A DNA stretch of 64,000 bases, taken from Rubrivivax sp. (GTDB taxonomy: Bacteria; Pseudomonadota; Gammaproteobacteria; Burkholderiales; Burkholderiaceae_C). Every line of letters begins with the position of its first letter. Position 1 is the stretch's first letter. The stretch spans positions 186,001 to 250,000 of the forward strand of contig JADCGP010000008.1 in the NCBI GenBank assembly GCA_020248915.1, in the 5' to 3' direction. This document shows positions 32,707 through 41,158 of the stretch, piece by piece. The notes beneath the pieces were generated by a model that saw nothing but the letters and a program-made list of their open reading frames with translations, was not told the DNA's origin and searched no databases. The position numbers and the translations under genes are program-made.

Positions 32707-33966
32707 TCAGGCCTCGGCCGCGCCGTACATGTAGCCGCGTCGGAATGGATAGGCGCACTGGGCCCCGCGCATCGCGGTGCCGTCGACGCGACCGCTCGGG
32801 CGAGCGGCGAGCGTCTGGTGCAGTGCCATCCAGCCGCGCTCGAACCCCAGCGCGCTGCCGGCAAGGTACAGGCGGTAGGCACGCACCACCTGCTCCGGCG
32901 CCAGCCCGTGGGCGGCGTCGAGCTGCGCCTCGAGCGCGTCGCTCCAGGCCCAAAGCGTCCGCGCGTAATGCGGCCGCAGGTTCTCGGTGTCCAGGCCCTC
33001 CAGGCCCTGCTCGGCCATCACCCTGAGCACGTGTGACACGTGCAGCAGTTCGCCGCCGGGGAAGATCCACCGCTCGATGAAGTCACCGAGCCCGGCCCCG
33101 AGCTGCGCGTTGCGGGTGCCGCCGGCGGTGATGCCGTGGTTCAGCAGCAGGCCCCCGGGTGCCAGCAGACGCCGGATGGTCGCGAAGTAACGCGGCAGGT
33201 TGGCGTGCCCGACGTGCTCGAACATGCCGATCGAGGCGATCTTGTCGAACGGCTGGTCGGCCGGCAGGTCGCGGTAGTCGAGGAGCCGCACCTGCACGCG
33301 CCCCGTCAGGCCGCGCTGCTCGACGAGGCGGCTGACGTGGGCGTGCTGGTTGCGGCTCAGAGTGATGCCGGTGCCGTGCACGCCGTAGTGCTCGGCTGCC
33401 CACAGCAGCAGGCCGCCCCACCCCGAGCCGATGTCGAGGAAGCGCTCGCCGGGCCTCAGCAGAAGCTTGCGGCAGACGAGGTCGAGCTTGGCCTCCTGCG
33501 CCTGGGCCAGCGTGCCGGCTGCGACGTCCCAGTAGGCACACGAATAGACGCGCCTGGGATCGAGCCAGAGCGCGAAGAAGTCGTCCGACACGTCGTAGTG
33601 GTGGCGGATCTGCCGTGCGTCGGCGCTCGGCCGGTGCAGCCAGCGCGAGCGCAGCGAGTGCCAGGGACGGCGCCAGGCGGCAACGGTCGACACGCGCGTC
33701 GGCTCGTCGTCGAGCAACCCGGCGGCCAGGTCCATGACGCGCCGCAGCGGGCCCTCGATGTCGATGCGGCCGGTGACGATGTCCGTGGCGAGCGCCCCGA
33801 TCTGGCCGGTGGCGAGGTGGCGCAGCGGTGCCAGCGCGTGCAGCCGCAACGTGACGTCGGCTCCGGCCGGGCCCAGCCGGCGACCGCCGGGAAGCACCAC
33901 GGCCAGCGCGCCGCCGGCCCGGGCCGGCAGGGCGTCGATGCGTTGCAGGATCAGGGCTTCGAACAC
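32707..33966 (-). CDS. cfa: Cyclopropane-fatty-acyl-phospholipid synthase family protein
   Basis: SAM-dependent enzyme that adds a methylene bridge to unsaturated membrane phospholipid chains. 419 residues. The N-terminal lipid-binding part (residues about 1-110) is followed by RHHYDVSDDFFALWLDPRRV, SAM motif LDIGSGWGGLLLW, and SIGMFEHVGHANLPRYF, all typical of Cfa. GTG at 33966 is selected because AGGAGG lies 6 bases upstream; the open frame continues further but is compositional noise. Three spaced CCTCAAGG copies lie about 310 bases upstream. Confidence 0.9.
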   Translation of the reverse strand: MFEALILQRIDALPARAGGALAVVLPGGRRLGPAGADVTLRLHALAPLRHLATGQIGALATDIVTGRIDIEGPLRRVMDLAAGLLDDEPTRVSTVAAWRRPWHSLRSRWLHRPSADARQIRHHYDVSDDFFALWLDPRRVYSCAYWDVAAGTLAQAQEAKLDLVCRKLLLRPGERFLDIGSGWGGLLLWAAEHYGVHGTGITLSRNQHAHVSRLVEQRGLTGRVQVRLLDYRDLPADQPFDKIASIGMFEHVGHANLPRYFATIRRLLAPGGLLLNHGITAGGTRNAQLGAGLGDFIERWIFPGGELLHVSHVLRVMAEQGLEGLDTENLRPHYARTLWAWSDALEAQLDAAHGLAPEQVVRAYRLYLAGSALGFERGWMALHQTLAARPSGRVDGTAMRGAQCAYPFRRGYMYGAAEA

Positions 33967-34347
33967 GGTCGCCTCCTGCCGGCAAGCTGTCGAAGCACCG
34001 ATCAGGACGGCCCCGGAAGCCTCGAACCCGGCATGCCAGCCCCGGGACGGGCGTCGGCCGCGCCTGCGGGACGCATCGACGCGCCCGGCACCCGCTGGGA
34101 CCCGTCCGATCCTCGGGCCAGGCCCGGGCAGCCACCACTTCCGGGCGGTGCGCTGCAACGCTCCGCCCGCGCTCCGGCGCCTCGACATGCCGCCGGCCAC
34201 GCGAGGGAATACTGCCGACGCCCTGCGCCGACTGCAAGGGGTAGCCACCCGGCGAGTCGGGCTAGGACTGATCGACCTCAAGGCCACCTCAAGGGCGCCT
34301 CAAGGCGACCCCAGGGTGCCGGCCCGCGAGCGGGCCCCGATGGTCCG
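33967..34347. other. 381-base gap between the PurM-like gene and cfa
   Basis: No credible coding region. It contains three evenly spaced CCTCAAGG elements near its PurM-like end and otherwise GC-rich sequence; probably the cfa control region and the 3' end of the PurM-like transcript. Confidence 0.5.
34276..34305. repeat. Three CCTCAAGG copies with 11-bp period
   Basis: CCTCAAGG at 34276-34283, 34287-34294 and 34298-34305, each exactly 11 bases apart. The minus-strand form CCTTGAGG faces cfa. One-helical-turn spacing suggests cooperative binding of a regulator on one face of the DNA (inference). Confidence 0.5.
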
Positions 34348-35475
34348 TCAGCGCAGTTCGAGAGCGTCGCCCTCGAACACGATGCCCAGCGGCTCGATGC
34401 ACAGCCGCTTCGGGCCGTCTTCCACGCGGCCGGCGTCCCAGGCCGCCACCCCGCACCCGCGCGCCACCTCGACGCAGCGCTTGGCCTGCTCCGCGGGCAC
34501 GAACAGCGCGAAACCGGCGCCCATGTTCAACGTGCCATAGGCCTCGGCGTCGGCGAGACCGGCCTGGCGGGCCAGGAACTCGAGCACCGGCGGCACCGGC
34601 GGCAGGCGATGCACCCGGTAGCCGAGCGCGCGCGGGTGCCGCAGCAGCTTGCGCCAGCCGTGACCCGTGACGTTGACGGCGTAGTGCACCGCAACCCCCG
34701 CCGCGGCCAGGGCCTCGGTGACCGGGCTGTACAGCACGGTGGGGGCGAGCAGGGCGGCGCCGAGAGTCGACCCGGGCTCGACCTCGGTCAGGTAACCCAG
34801 TGGCAGGCGCTCGGCGAGCTTGCGGGCCAGGCTCAGCCCGTTCGCGTGGATGCCGCTCGAGCCGAGGAGCACGATGGCGTCGCCGGGCGCCAGGCGGTCG
34901 CCGAGGCTCAGCCGCGACTTCGGGCGCACGATCCCGGTGCAGCCGGCCGCCAGGTCGACCCGGCCGGCCTCGACGATGCCCGCCAGCGCCGGCGTCTCGC
35001 CGCCGCCCCAGGCGACGCCGCAGCGGTCGCAGGCCGCCTTCCAGCCCGCCACCAGCGACTGCGCGCGCGCGGCGTCGTCGAACCACTCGCTGCCGCCGGC
35101 AGCCCAGTAGGCCTGGATCACGAGCGGCGTCGCGCCCACCGTGATCAGGTCGTTGACGGCCATCGCGATCGTGTCCTGCGCGATCGCGTCGTACCAGGCA
35201 CGGCCGGTGAGCCGCTGCATCGCGTCGGCCACCAGGGCCTTGCTGCCCAGGCACTCGACGATGCTGGCGATGTAGAACGGCCCGGCATCGACCACGTAGG
35301 CCGACTCGCCGCGCGAGGCCGCGACCTCCGCCATGCCGTGCGCGACCAGGTGCACCGCGGTGCCGGCTGCCGCGCGCTGGGCGCTGATCTTCAGCGGGTC
35401 GATGCGGCCGTAGTCGACGCCGGCCTGGTCGTAGGTGAGCGGAGCCGAGGACGGATCGGGAACGGGTGCGTGCAT
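34348..35475 (-). CDS. PurM-like AIR synthase-related protein
   Basis: 375 residues with the PurM two-domain fold: AVNDLITVGATPLVIQAYWA and WGGGETPALAGIV correspond to the ATP-binding core, and GSSGIHANGLSLARKL and NMGAGFALFVPAEQ to the C-terminal domain. It departs from true PurM in the N-terminus (TYDQAGVDYGRIDPLKISAQ) and lacks the usual SGTDGVGTKL segment (here VDAGPFYIASIVECLGSKAL). It therefore looks like the AIR-synthase-related paralogue rather than the purine enzyme. Reaction unknown. Divergent from dnaX, with only 39 bases between starts. Confidence 0.75.
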   Translation of the reverse strand: MHAPVPDPSSAPLTYDQAGVDYGRIDPLKISAQRAAAGTAVHLVAHGMAEVAASRGESAYVVDAGPFYIASIVECLGSKALVADAMQRLTGRAWYDAIAQDTIAMAVNDLITVGATPLVIQAYWAAGGSEWFDDAARAQSLVAGWKAACDRCGVAWGGGETPALAGIVEAGRVDLAAGCTGIVRPKSRLSLGDRLAPGDAIVLLGSSGIHANGLSLARKLAERLPLGYLTEVEPGSTLGAALLAPTVLYSPVTEALAAAGVAVHYAVNVTGHGWRKLLRHPRALGYRVHRLPPVPPVLEFLARQAGLADAEAYGTLNMGAGFALFVPAEQAKRCVEVARGCGVAAWDAGRVEDGPKRLCIEPLGIVFEGDALELR

Positions 35476-35498
35476 GCCGTCGATTATCGGCCGCCGCC

Positions 35499-35504
35499 TA
35501 GAAT
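35499..35504 (+). promoter_or_regulatory. Possible -10 box (TAGAAT) of dnaX
   Basis: TAGAAT lies 10 bases before the dnaX ATG at 35515. If used, the transcript would begin about 4 bases before the start codon, with no ribosome binding site. No good -35 is seen. The hexamer matches those near ppsA and ileS. Confidence 0.35.
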
Positions 35505-35514
35505 GAGCCGCGTC

Positions 35515-37347
35515 ATGTCCACCGTGGTCCTCGCCCGCAAGTACCGTCCGCGCCGCTTCGCGGAGATGGTGGGGCAGGAGCATGTCGTGCAGGCACTCGG
35601 CAATGCGCTGGCCAGCGGCCGCCTGCACCACGCCTACCTGTTCACCGGCACCCGCGGCATCGGCAAGACGACGGTGTCGCGCATCCTCGCCAAGAGCCTG
35701 AACTGCCTGGGCCCGGACGGCACGGGAGGCGTCACGGCCGAGCCCTGCGGCGCCTGCAGCGCCTGCACCGCGATCGATGCCGACCGCTTCGTCGACTACA
35801 TCGAGCTCGACGCCGCCAGCAACCGCGGCATCGAGGACGCGCGCGACCTGATCGAGCGCGCCGCCTACCGGCCGAGTGTGGGCCGGTTCAAGGTCTTCAT
35901 GATCGACGAGGCGCACCAGCTGACCAAGGACGCGTTCAACGCGCTGCTGAAGACGCTCGAGGAGCCGCCCGAGCACCTGAAGTTCGTGCTGGCGACGACC
36001 GACCCCGACAAGCTGCTGCCGACCGTGCTGTCGCGCTGCCTGCAGTTCAACCTGCGCCCGATGGCGCCGGCGACCGTGCGCGACCACCTCGCGCGCGTTC
36101 TGGCGCAGGAGGCCGTGCCGTTCGACGAGGGCGGCCTGAGGCTGCTCGCGCGTGCGGCCCGCGGCTCGATGCGCGACGCGCTGTCGCTCGCCGACCAGGC
36201 CATCGCGTTCGGCGCCGGCCGCGTCGAGGAGGCGGCCGTTCGCGCGATGCTGGGCAGCGTCGAGCGGTCGCGCGCGCTCGACCTGCTCCGGTTGCTGGCG
36301 GCGCGCGACGCCGCCGGGCTGCTGGCGGCACTGGACGAGCTGCGGCGCCGCGGCGCCTCGGCCACCGGGGCGCTGGAGGAGATCGCGCTGCTCGCGCAGC
36401 AGGCCGCGCTCGAGCAGGCCGTGCCGGGCGTCCTCGACCCCGCCGACCCCGACACTGCAGAAGCGCACGCGGCCGCCGCGCTGCTGCCGGCCGACGAGCT
36501 GCAACTGCTGTATGCCATTGCGCTGCACGGGCGATCCGAACTCTCGCTGCTGGCCGACGAGCACGGGGCGCTTGCGATGGTGCTGCTGCGGTTCCTGGCC
36601 TTCCCGTCGGAAGCCGCCGGCGAGCGCGTCCCGGTCCCGCCGCGCGCGGCGCCGTTGCGCGCACCGGCTCCGCCGTCGGCGCGCGCACCGGTGCGTCCGC
36701 TCGCGCCGGTGGCCTCGACGACGGCTTCGGCCGTCCCGTCGGCGCAGTTGCCGGCATCGACGCCGGCATCGACGCCTGCCGCTGCCACTGCGACGGCTCG
36801 GCCGTCGGGAGCCGTTCATCCCTCGGGCGCCGCACACCCCGCGCCGGACCGCCCCGCCGTCGCGCCCACCGCCCCGGCGGCCCGGTTGGCCGAGCCGGCC
36901 GAGGCAGCCGATTCCGCGCATTCGGCCGCCGCTCCCGATCCGGCCCTCGGCGACCGCTGGTGCACGCTGGTGGCCGGGCTGATCCAGTCGGGTGCGGTGC
37001 AGGCGCTGGTGCGCGAGCTCGCCTGGTCGGCGGCCCTGCTGGCCGTGGAAGAGGGCGACGGGTCGGCCCCGCCGACATGGCGGCTGGCCGTCGAGCGCGA
37101 GGCGTTGCGTGCCCCGGCGCTGCGCGATCGCCTGGCCGCAGCGCTGGCCGATGCGCTCGGCGCGCCGGTGCAGCTCGAGCTGGTCGGCGCCGCGGCGGAC
37201 GACTCGCCGGCGCGGCGCGATGCCGCGGCGCGGGCGCGGCGGCAGGCCGAGGCGGAGGAGACCATCCGCGGCGACCCGGTCGTGCTCGAACTGCTCGCCG
37301 CCTACCCCGGAGCCCGGATCGTGCCGGGATCGATCAAGCCCGCCTGA
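35515..37347 (+). CDS. dnaX: DNA polymerase III subunits gamma and tau
   Basis: Clamp-loader ATPase. 610 residues. Starts STVVLARKYRPRRFAEMVGQ; Walker A GTRGIGKTT (Lys51); the zinc module uses Cys64, Cys78, Cys81 and Cys84; Walker B FMIDEAHQL; sensor 1 LATTDPDKLLPTVLSRC. After residue about 365 comes a long Ala/Pro/Thr-rich linker and then a C-terminal tau domain. I saw no A-rich slippery sequence, so a short gamma form made by frameshifting is not evident. Start ATG 35515 preferred over 35503 by family alignment. Confidence 0.95.
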   Translation: MSTVVLARKYRPRRFAEMVGQEHVVQALGNALASGRLHHAYLFTGTRGIGKTTVSRILAKSLNCLGPDGTGGVTAEPCGACSACTAIDADRFVDYIELDAASNRGIEDARDLIERAAYRPSVGRFKVFMIDEAHQLTKDAFNALLKTLEEPPEHLKFVLATTDPDKLLPTVLSRCLQFNLRPMAPATVRDHLARVLAQEAVPFDEGGLRLLARAARGSMRDALSLADQAIAFGAGRVEEAAVRAMLGSVERSRALDLLRLLAARDAAGLLAALDELRRRGASATGALEEIALLAQQAALEQAVPGVLDPADPDTAEAHAAAALLPADELQLLYAIALHGRSELSLLADEHGALAMVLLRFLAFPSEAAGERVPVPPRAAPLRAPAPPSARAPVRPLAPVASTTASAVPSAQLPASTPASTPAAATATARPSGAVHPSGAAHPAPDRPAVAPTAPAARLAEPAEAADSAHSAAAPDPALGDRWCTLVAGLIQSGAVQALVRELAWSAALLAVEEGDGSAPPTWRLAVEREALRAPALRDRLAAALADALGAPVQLELVGAAADDSPARRDAAARARRQAEAEETIRGDPVVLELLAAYPGARIVPGSIKPA

Positions 37348-37377
37348 GGCGGAGTGTTTGCAGCGAAGGATCGAACC

Positions 37378-37704
37378 ATGATGAAGAACCAGCTTGCCGG
37401 CCTGATGAAGCAGGCCCAGGCGATGCAGCAGAACATGCAGAAGGCCCAGGAGGAACTGGCCACGACCGAGGTCGAGGGCAGTTCCGGCGCCGGGCTGGTG
37501 AAAGTCACGATGACCTGCCGGCACGACGTGCGGCGCGTGGCCATCGACCCGAGCCTGCTGGCCGAGGACAAGGACATGCTTGAGGACCTGGTGGCGGCCG
37601 CTTTCAACGACGCGGTGCGCCGTGCCGAGGCGCTGAGCGCCGAGAAGATGGGCAAGCTGACCGCCGGGATGCCGCTGCCGCCGGGCATGAAGTTCCCGTT
37701 CTGA
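37378..37704 (+). CDS. ybaB: YbaB/EbfC nucleoid-associated protein
   Basis: 108-residue dimeric DNA-binding protein. [20 protein letters not shown] at the N-terminus and the C-terminal [17 protein letters not shown] are the family pattern. Start at ATG 37378 with AAGGA seven bases upstream. Between dnaX and recR in the conserved dnaX-ybaB-recR order. Confidence 0.95.
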   Translation: MMKNQLAGLMKQAQAMQQNMQKAQEELATTEVEGSSGAGLVKVTMTCRHDVRRVAIDPSLLAEDKDMLEDLVAAAFNDAVRRAEALSAEKMGKLTAGMPLPPGMKFPF

Positions 37705-37726
37705 TCTGCGCCCGCCGCCGCCGCCG

Positions 37727-38314
37727 ATGGCCGAACCTGCCCTCGAGGGCCTGATCGAGGCGCTGCGACGCCTGCCGGGCGTCGGGCCGCGATCGGCGCA
37801 ACGCATGGCCTGGCATCTCCTGCAGCACGACCGTGCCGGCGCCGCCCGCATCGCCGACGCGCTGACCGCAGCGCTGTCGAAGATGCGCCACTGCACCCGC
37901 TGCCACACGTTCACCGAGTCCGACGTCTGCGCCACCTGCAGCGACCCGCGGCGCGACCCGACGCAGCTCGCGGTGGTGGAGACGCCGGCCGACCAGGCGG
38001 CGCTGGAGCGCAGCGGCGGCTACAAGGGTCTGTATTTCGTGCTGATGGGCCGCTTCAGTCCGCTGGACGGTGTGGGCGCCGCCGATCTCGGTGCCGGCCG
38101 GCTTCTGGACCGTGCCGGCGACGGCGTCGTGCGCGAGGTCATCCTCGCCACGGGCTTCTCGGCCGAAGGCGAACTCACCGCCCAGGCGTTGATGGCGGCG
38201 TTGAAGGCGCGGGGACTGAAGGTCACGCGGCTGGCCCGGGGCGTGCCTGCGGGCAGCGAACTCGAGTTCGTCGACCTGGGCACGATCGCCTATGCGTTGG
38301 TGGACCGACGCTGA
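37727..38314 (+). CDS. recR: Recombination protein RecR
   Basis: Works with RecF and RecO to load RecA at gaps. 195 residues. Helix-hairpin-helix [17 protein letters not shown], Cys4 zinc finger (Cys56, 59, 68, 71), Toprim domain starting [11 protein letters not shown], and a C-terminal [21 protein letters not shown]. Twenty-two bases after ybaB. Confidence 0.96.
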   Translation: MAEPALEGLIEALRRLPGVGPRSAQRMAWHLLQHDRAGAARIADALTAALSKMRHCTRCHTFTESDVCATCSDPRRDPTQLAVVETPADQAALERSGGYKGLYFVLMGRFSPLDGVGAADLGAGRLLDRAGDGVVREVILATGFSAEGELTAQALMAALKARGLKVTRLARGVPAGSELEFVDLGTIAYALVDRR

Positions 38315-38441
38315 GCGGCGCTGAGCGGGCCTCACGCGCATGGCCGGCCTGCCGGCCGACGGGGGGGGTTGGTGCGTCCGCTCAATGGCGATGGGCGGGC
38401 GCGGGGCCAGCATGGGGCCGTCCAGAACTTCGAAAGCAGCC

Positions 38442-38900
38442 ATGTATCGCAAGATCCTCGTTCCGGTGGACGGCAGCGCCACCGCGGCGCGCGGCCTCGA
38501 GGAGGCCACTGCTCTGGCACGGACGAGCGGCGCCCAGCTCGTGCTGCTGCACGTCGTCGACGCCTACCCGCTGGCGGTGGAGATGGCCACCGCCGACACG
38601 TGGCAGCTGCTGATGGACGGCCTTCGCCAGCAGGGCCAGGCGCTGCTCGCGCAAGGCTCGGCCGCGGCGCGCGCGCACGGCGTGCCGGCCGTCGAGCGGC
38701 TCGTCGAGTTCCCGGCGGGCCGGGTCTCCGACGCCATCCTCGATGAGGCGCGCCTGAGCGACTGCGACCTGATCGTCATGGGCACGCACGGCCGGCGCGG
38801 TTTCGCCCACATGATGCTGGGCAGCGATGCCGAGCGCGTGGTGCACGAGAGCCGGTTGCCGGTGCTGCTGGTGCGTCATCCGGAGGCGCCGAAGCGCTGA
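38442..38900 (+). CDS. Universal stress protein UspA family
   Basis: 152 residues. KILVPVDGSATAARGLEEA starts the fold; the ATP-binding signature GTHGRRGFAHMMLGSDAERV with VVHESRLPVLLVR is intact. So it is probably of the ATP-binding class. ATG at 38442 is chosen from the family start MYRKILVPVDGS. A further in-frame ATG at 38340 would add a 34-residue Gly-rich lead crossing a G8 tract and is unlikely. Confidence 0.92.
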   Translation: MYRKILVPVDGSATAARGLEEATALARTSGAQLVLLHVVDAYPLAVEMATADTWQLLMDGLRQQGQALLAQGSAAARAHGVPAVERLVEFPAGRVSDAILDEARLSDCDLIVMGTHGRRGFAHMMLGSDAERVVHESRLPVLLVRHPEAPKR

Positions 38901-38921
38901 GGCGCCGAGGCGCCGAAGCGC
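38883..38921. terminator. Possible bidirectional terminator between uspA and the Crp/Fnr gene
   Basis: A 15-base direct repeat GAGGCGCCGAAGCGC (38883-38897 and 38907-38921) spans the uspA stop. It can fold as GCGCT...AGCGC with an inner GGCGC/GCGCC stem. No T-tract, so intrinsic termination is uncertain. Confidence 0.35.
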
Positions 38922-38931
38922 ATCGACCCAG

Positions 38932-39762
38932 TCAGGCCGCCGCGCGCTGCACCGGCCGCCGCATGCGCTCGTCGTCGACGTGGCGGCCGCGCGGCAGCCC
39001 GCGGGTGACCCGCTGCATCGCCGTGAGCGCGGCGGCGTCGACGATCTCGATGTCGCGCTGCGACACCGCGATGCAGCCCGCGTGGGCGAGCGCAGTCAAG
39101 GCGCGGCTGACGGTCTCGTGCGCGACGCCCAGGTGGCTCGCGATGTCGCGCCGCGTCATCCGCAGCCGCAGCCGGCGCGTGCTCTGGCCGAGCGCCTGCT
39201 GGCGCTGCGCCAGGTGCAGCAGGAAGCGCGCGACGCGCACCTCGCTGCCGGGCGCCGACATCAGGTACTGGGTGTCGCCACGGTGCAGCAGTTCGACCCC
39301 GATCGCGTGCAGAAGCAGGCGCTCGAGCGACTCGACGTGGTGGCCGGCCTCTAGCAGTTGCGACGCCGGCAGCACGGCCACTGCCGAGTCCTCCAGCGCG
39401 ACGAGGCTGCTCGGGTGGCGCTGCTCGCCGAGAGCGTCAAGGCCGAGCATGTCGCCGTGCAGCCCGAAGCCTAGCACCTGCTCGTAGCCTTCGCGGTCGA
39501 CCTGGACACACTTGAAGCTCCCGGAGGCCACCGCGAAGAGGCTGTGCAGCGGCTGGCCCTCGGCCACGAGCGTCGAGTGCGCAGCAACCCGCCGCAGCGC
39601 GAAGGTGACCGCGTCACTGTCGGGGCCGATCCAGCTCGCGAGCCCCGCCCAGCGCAGCAGGTCCGATGCCGTGCACCGGGCTGCAAGCAGGCGGCTGCCA
39701 GCGCCACGACCTGCGCCCGTTGCAGCAGTCGGAGTCGGTTGCGGGAGTACAGGGGAATTCAT
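38932..39762 (-). CDS. Crp/Fnr-family transcriptional regulator
   Basis: 276 residues. Cyclic-nucleotide-binding-like beta barrel (VAEGQPLHSLFAVASGSFKC, GDMLGLDALG) followed by a winged helix-turn-helix (RRDIASHLGVAHETVSRALT) whose ETVSR pattern is Fnr-like. The N-terminal cysteine cluster of oxygen-sensing Fnr is missing, so a 4Fe-4S oxygen sensor is unlikely. ATG at 39762 has AAGGA upstream; longer versions of the frame lack support. Effector not predictable. An upstream decayed regulator lies on the same strand. Confidence 0.88.
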   Translation of the reverse strand: MNSPVLPQPTPTAATGAGRGAGSRLLAARCTASDLLRWAGLASWIGPDSDAVTFALRRVAAHSTLVAEGQPLHSLFAVASGSFKCVQVDREGYEQVLGFGLHGDMLGLDALGEQRHPSSLVALEDSAVAVLPASQLLEAGHHVESLERLLLHAIGVELLHRGDTQYLMSAPGSEVRVARFLLHLAQRQQALGQSTRRLRLRMTRRDIASHLGVAHETVSRALTALAHAGCIAVSQRDIEIVDAAALTAMQRVTRGLPRGRHVDDERMRRPVQRAAA

Positions 39763-39933
39763 GGGTCCTTGCCGGGCTTGGGCGGCAGCACTCGTGCTCC
39801 GGGCCGCGGGGCTGGGCAGACGCCGTACCCCATCGAAGCGCAAACGCGGCCGGCGCCGGGGAGCCGCGGAACGATCCGCCGCCGCTTGCGGACTTTCGGG
39901 GGAGCCTGCGGGGGCGCGTGCTGGGACCGAAGA

Positions 39934-41016
39934 CTACGGGCGCGCGCCCGGATCGTCCAGCAAGTGGTGTTGCAGACCGTACGGGACGGGCGTCGCCGTG
40001 CCGCCCAGGCCGAGCTCGTCGAGGATGCAGGCTTGTGCGCTCTGACCACCTTGATCGGACCGGTCGGGCGTTTCGCCGCTCTTGGTCAGGTGCCCGCCCG
40101 CGACGATGTCACGCAGCGCCTCGGACTCCCGGTCCGTCGGCGCCGCATGGGACGGGCGCCCGGGGGCCGCCGCCAGGCCGACGGCCAGCCGCCCGACCTG
40201 CATTGCGCTGACGCAGCCCCTGCCGGCCGCTCCTGTCGGGCCTGATGCATCTCGCCGGCGGCGGGCTCGAGTTCGAGCTCGATCTTGAGCAAGGTGAACC
40301 GCTGGCCAAGTCCGTCGTGCCGCTCGCGCGCCAAGTGGCCGCGCCCCTGCTCGCGCGCCTGCACGGGCGGCCCGGACAGCCTTCGCCGCTCCCCGCGCGA
40401 TTCCTAGAGCGGCAACTGCGCGAACTTGCGCTCGGTGACGTGGTGCACCGTGGAGAACACTCGGCTGGGGCGGCCCGTGTGGCCGGGTTCCACAGAGCTG
40501 GCGCCGTGCAGCCAGCGCACGCGCTGTCGTCGCTGCGCACGATGCGGTACTCCGGGTCGTGCTCCAAGCCATGCACCGGCACCTCGTCGCCGACGGCGGC
40601 CAGCGGCCGTCGACGACGTCCAGCGTTGCGCGCCTCAGGCGCGCCAAGCGCTTGCGCTGGGCCTGCTGCAGCGCCCTCTGCGTCGCCCCCTGCACCTGCT
40701 CGGCCTCCCAGGTGCGGCCGATGTCGCGCATCACGTCCTGCAGCGCCGGACCGCCGCGGTCGGGTACCCGGGCCAGGGCCAGTTCGACCGCGATCTCTAC
40801 GCTGTCCGGCTGCTGCAGCCGCTGCTTCCGGTGCGCGCCGCCGCCGGCCGGAACGGCGGCGGCGCCCTCGGGCGCCACCACGTCGGCGGGCAGGAAGCGC
40901 GACAGCCCGCAGCCGACCTGTCCCTCGGCAGAGGCGGTGCCGAGCATCCGTGCGCAGGCCAGTGCGGCGGCCGGCTCCAGCAGCAGACAGGCCAGCAGCG
41001 TGTCGCTCGGGTGCAA
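39934..41016 (-). pseudogene. Decayed PAS / LuxR-type regulator
   Basis: No single frame makes sense, but domain pieces line up on the minus strand when frames are switched. Near 40590-40525 one frame gives EYRIVRSDDS. From about 40535 to 40404 another gives RVRWLHGASSVE then FSTVHHVTERKFAQ and a stop. Together these read like the end of a PAS domain (EYRIVRPDGSVRW...DVTERK pattern). Farther along, near 40140-40095, a third frame gives DRESEALRDIVAGG; a shifted frame near 40060 gives GPIKVVRAHK; and near 40030-39950 come ILDELGLGG and GLQHHLLDD. These are pieces of a LuxR/NarL helix-turn-helix. The N-terminal 140 residues (MHPSDTLLACLLLEPAA) are unrecognised. At least two frameshifts and a premature stop are implied; sequencing error is the alternative. 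Confidence 0.68.
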
Positions 41017-41158
41017 GGGGTCGGCTGCGGCGCCAGTCGTGCTGCGCCCGGCGGCAGGCCCTCAGCCCGGCCGCTTTCGGGCTGCCGTGGCGTCGAGAAC
41101 GCGATGCCACGCGGGTCGCAGCCGTTCCTGCGGGCGCGGCGGGCTCGTTCGCAGCTTC

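Noticed and set aside
33040-35514. A long plus-strand frame leading into dnaX across cfa and the PurM-like gene
   Set aside because: It is antisense to two recognisable genes; only the part from 35515 matches DnaX.
35515-37347. Programmed frameshift in dnaX to make gamma
   Set aside because: I saw no A-rich slippery run with a following stop-proximal signal in the linker region.
38340-38441. In-frame upstream extension of uspA crossing a G8 tract, as a phase-variable start
   Set aside because: The conserved UspA start is ATG 38442 and the extension is Gly-rich with no ribosome binding site; the G8 tract is noted only as a homopolymer.
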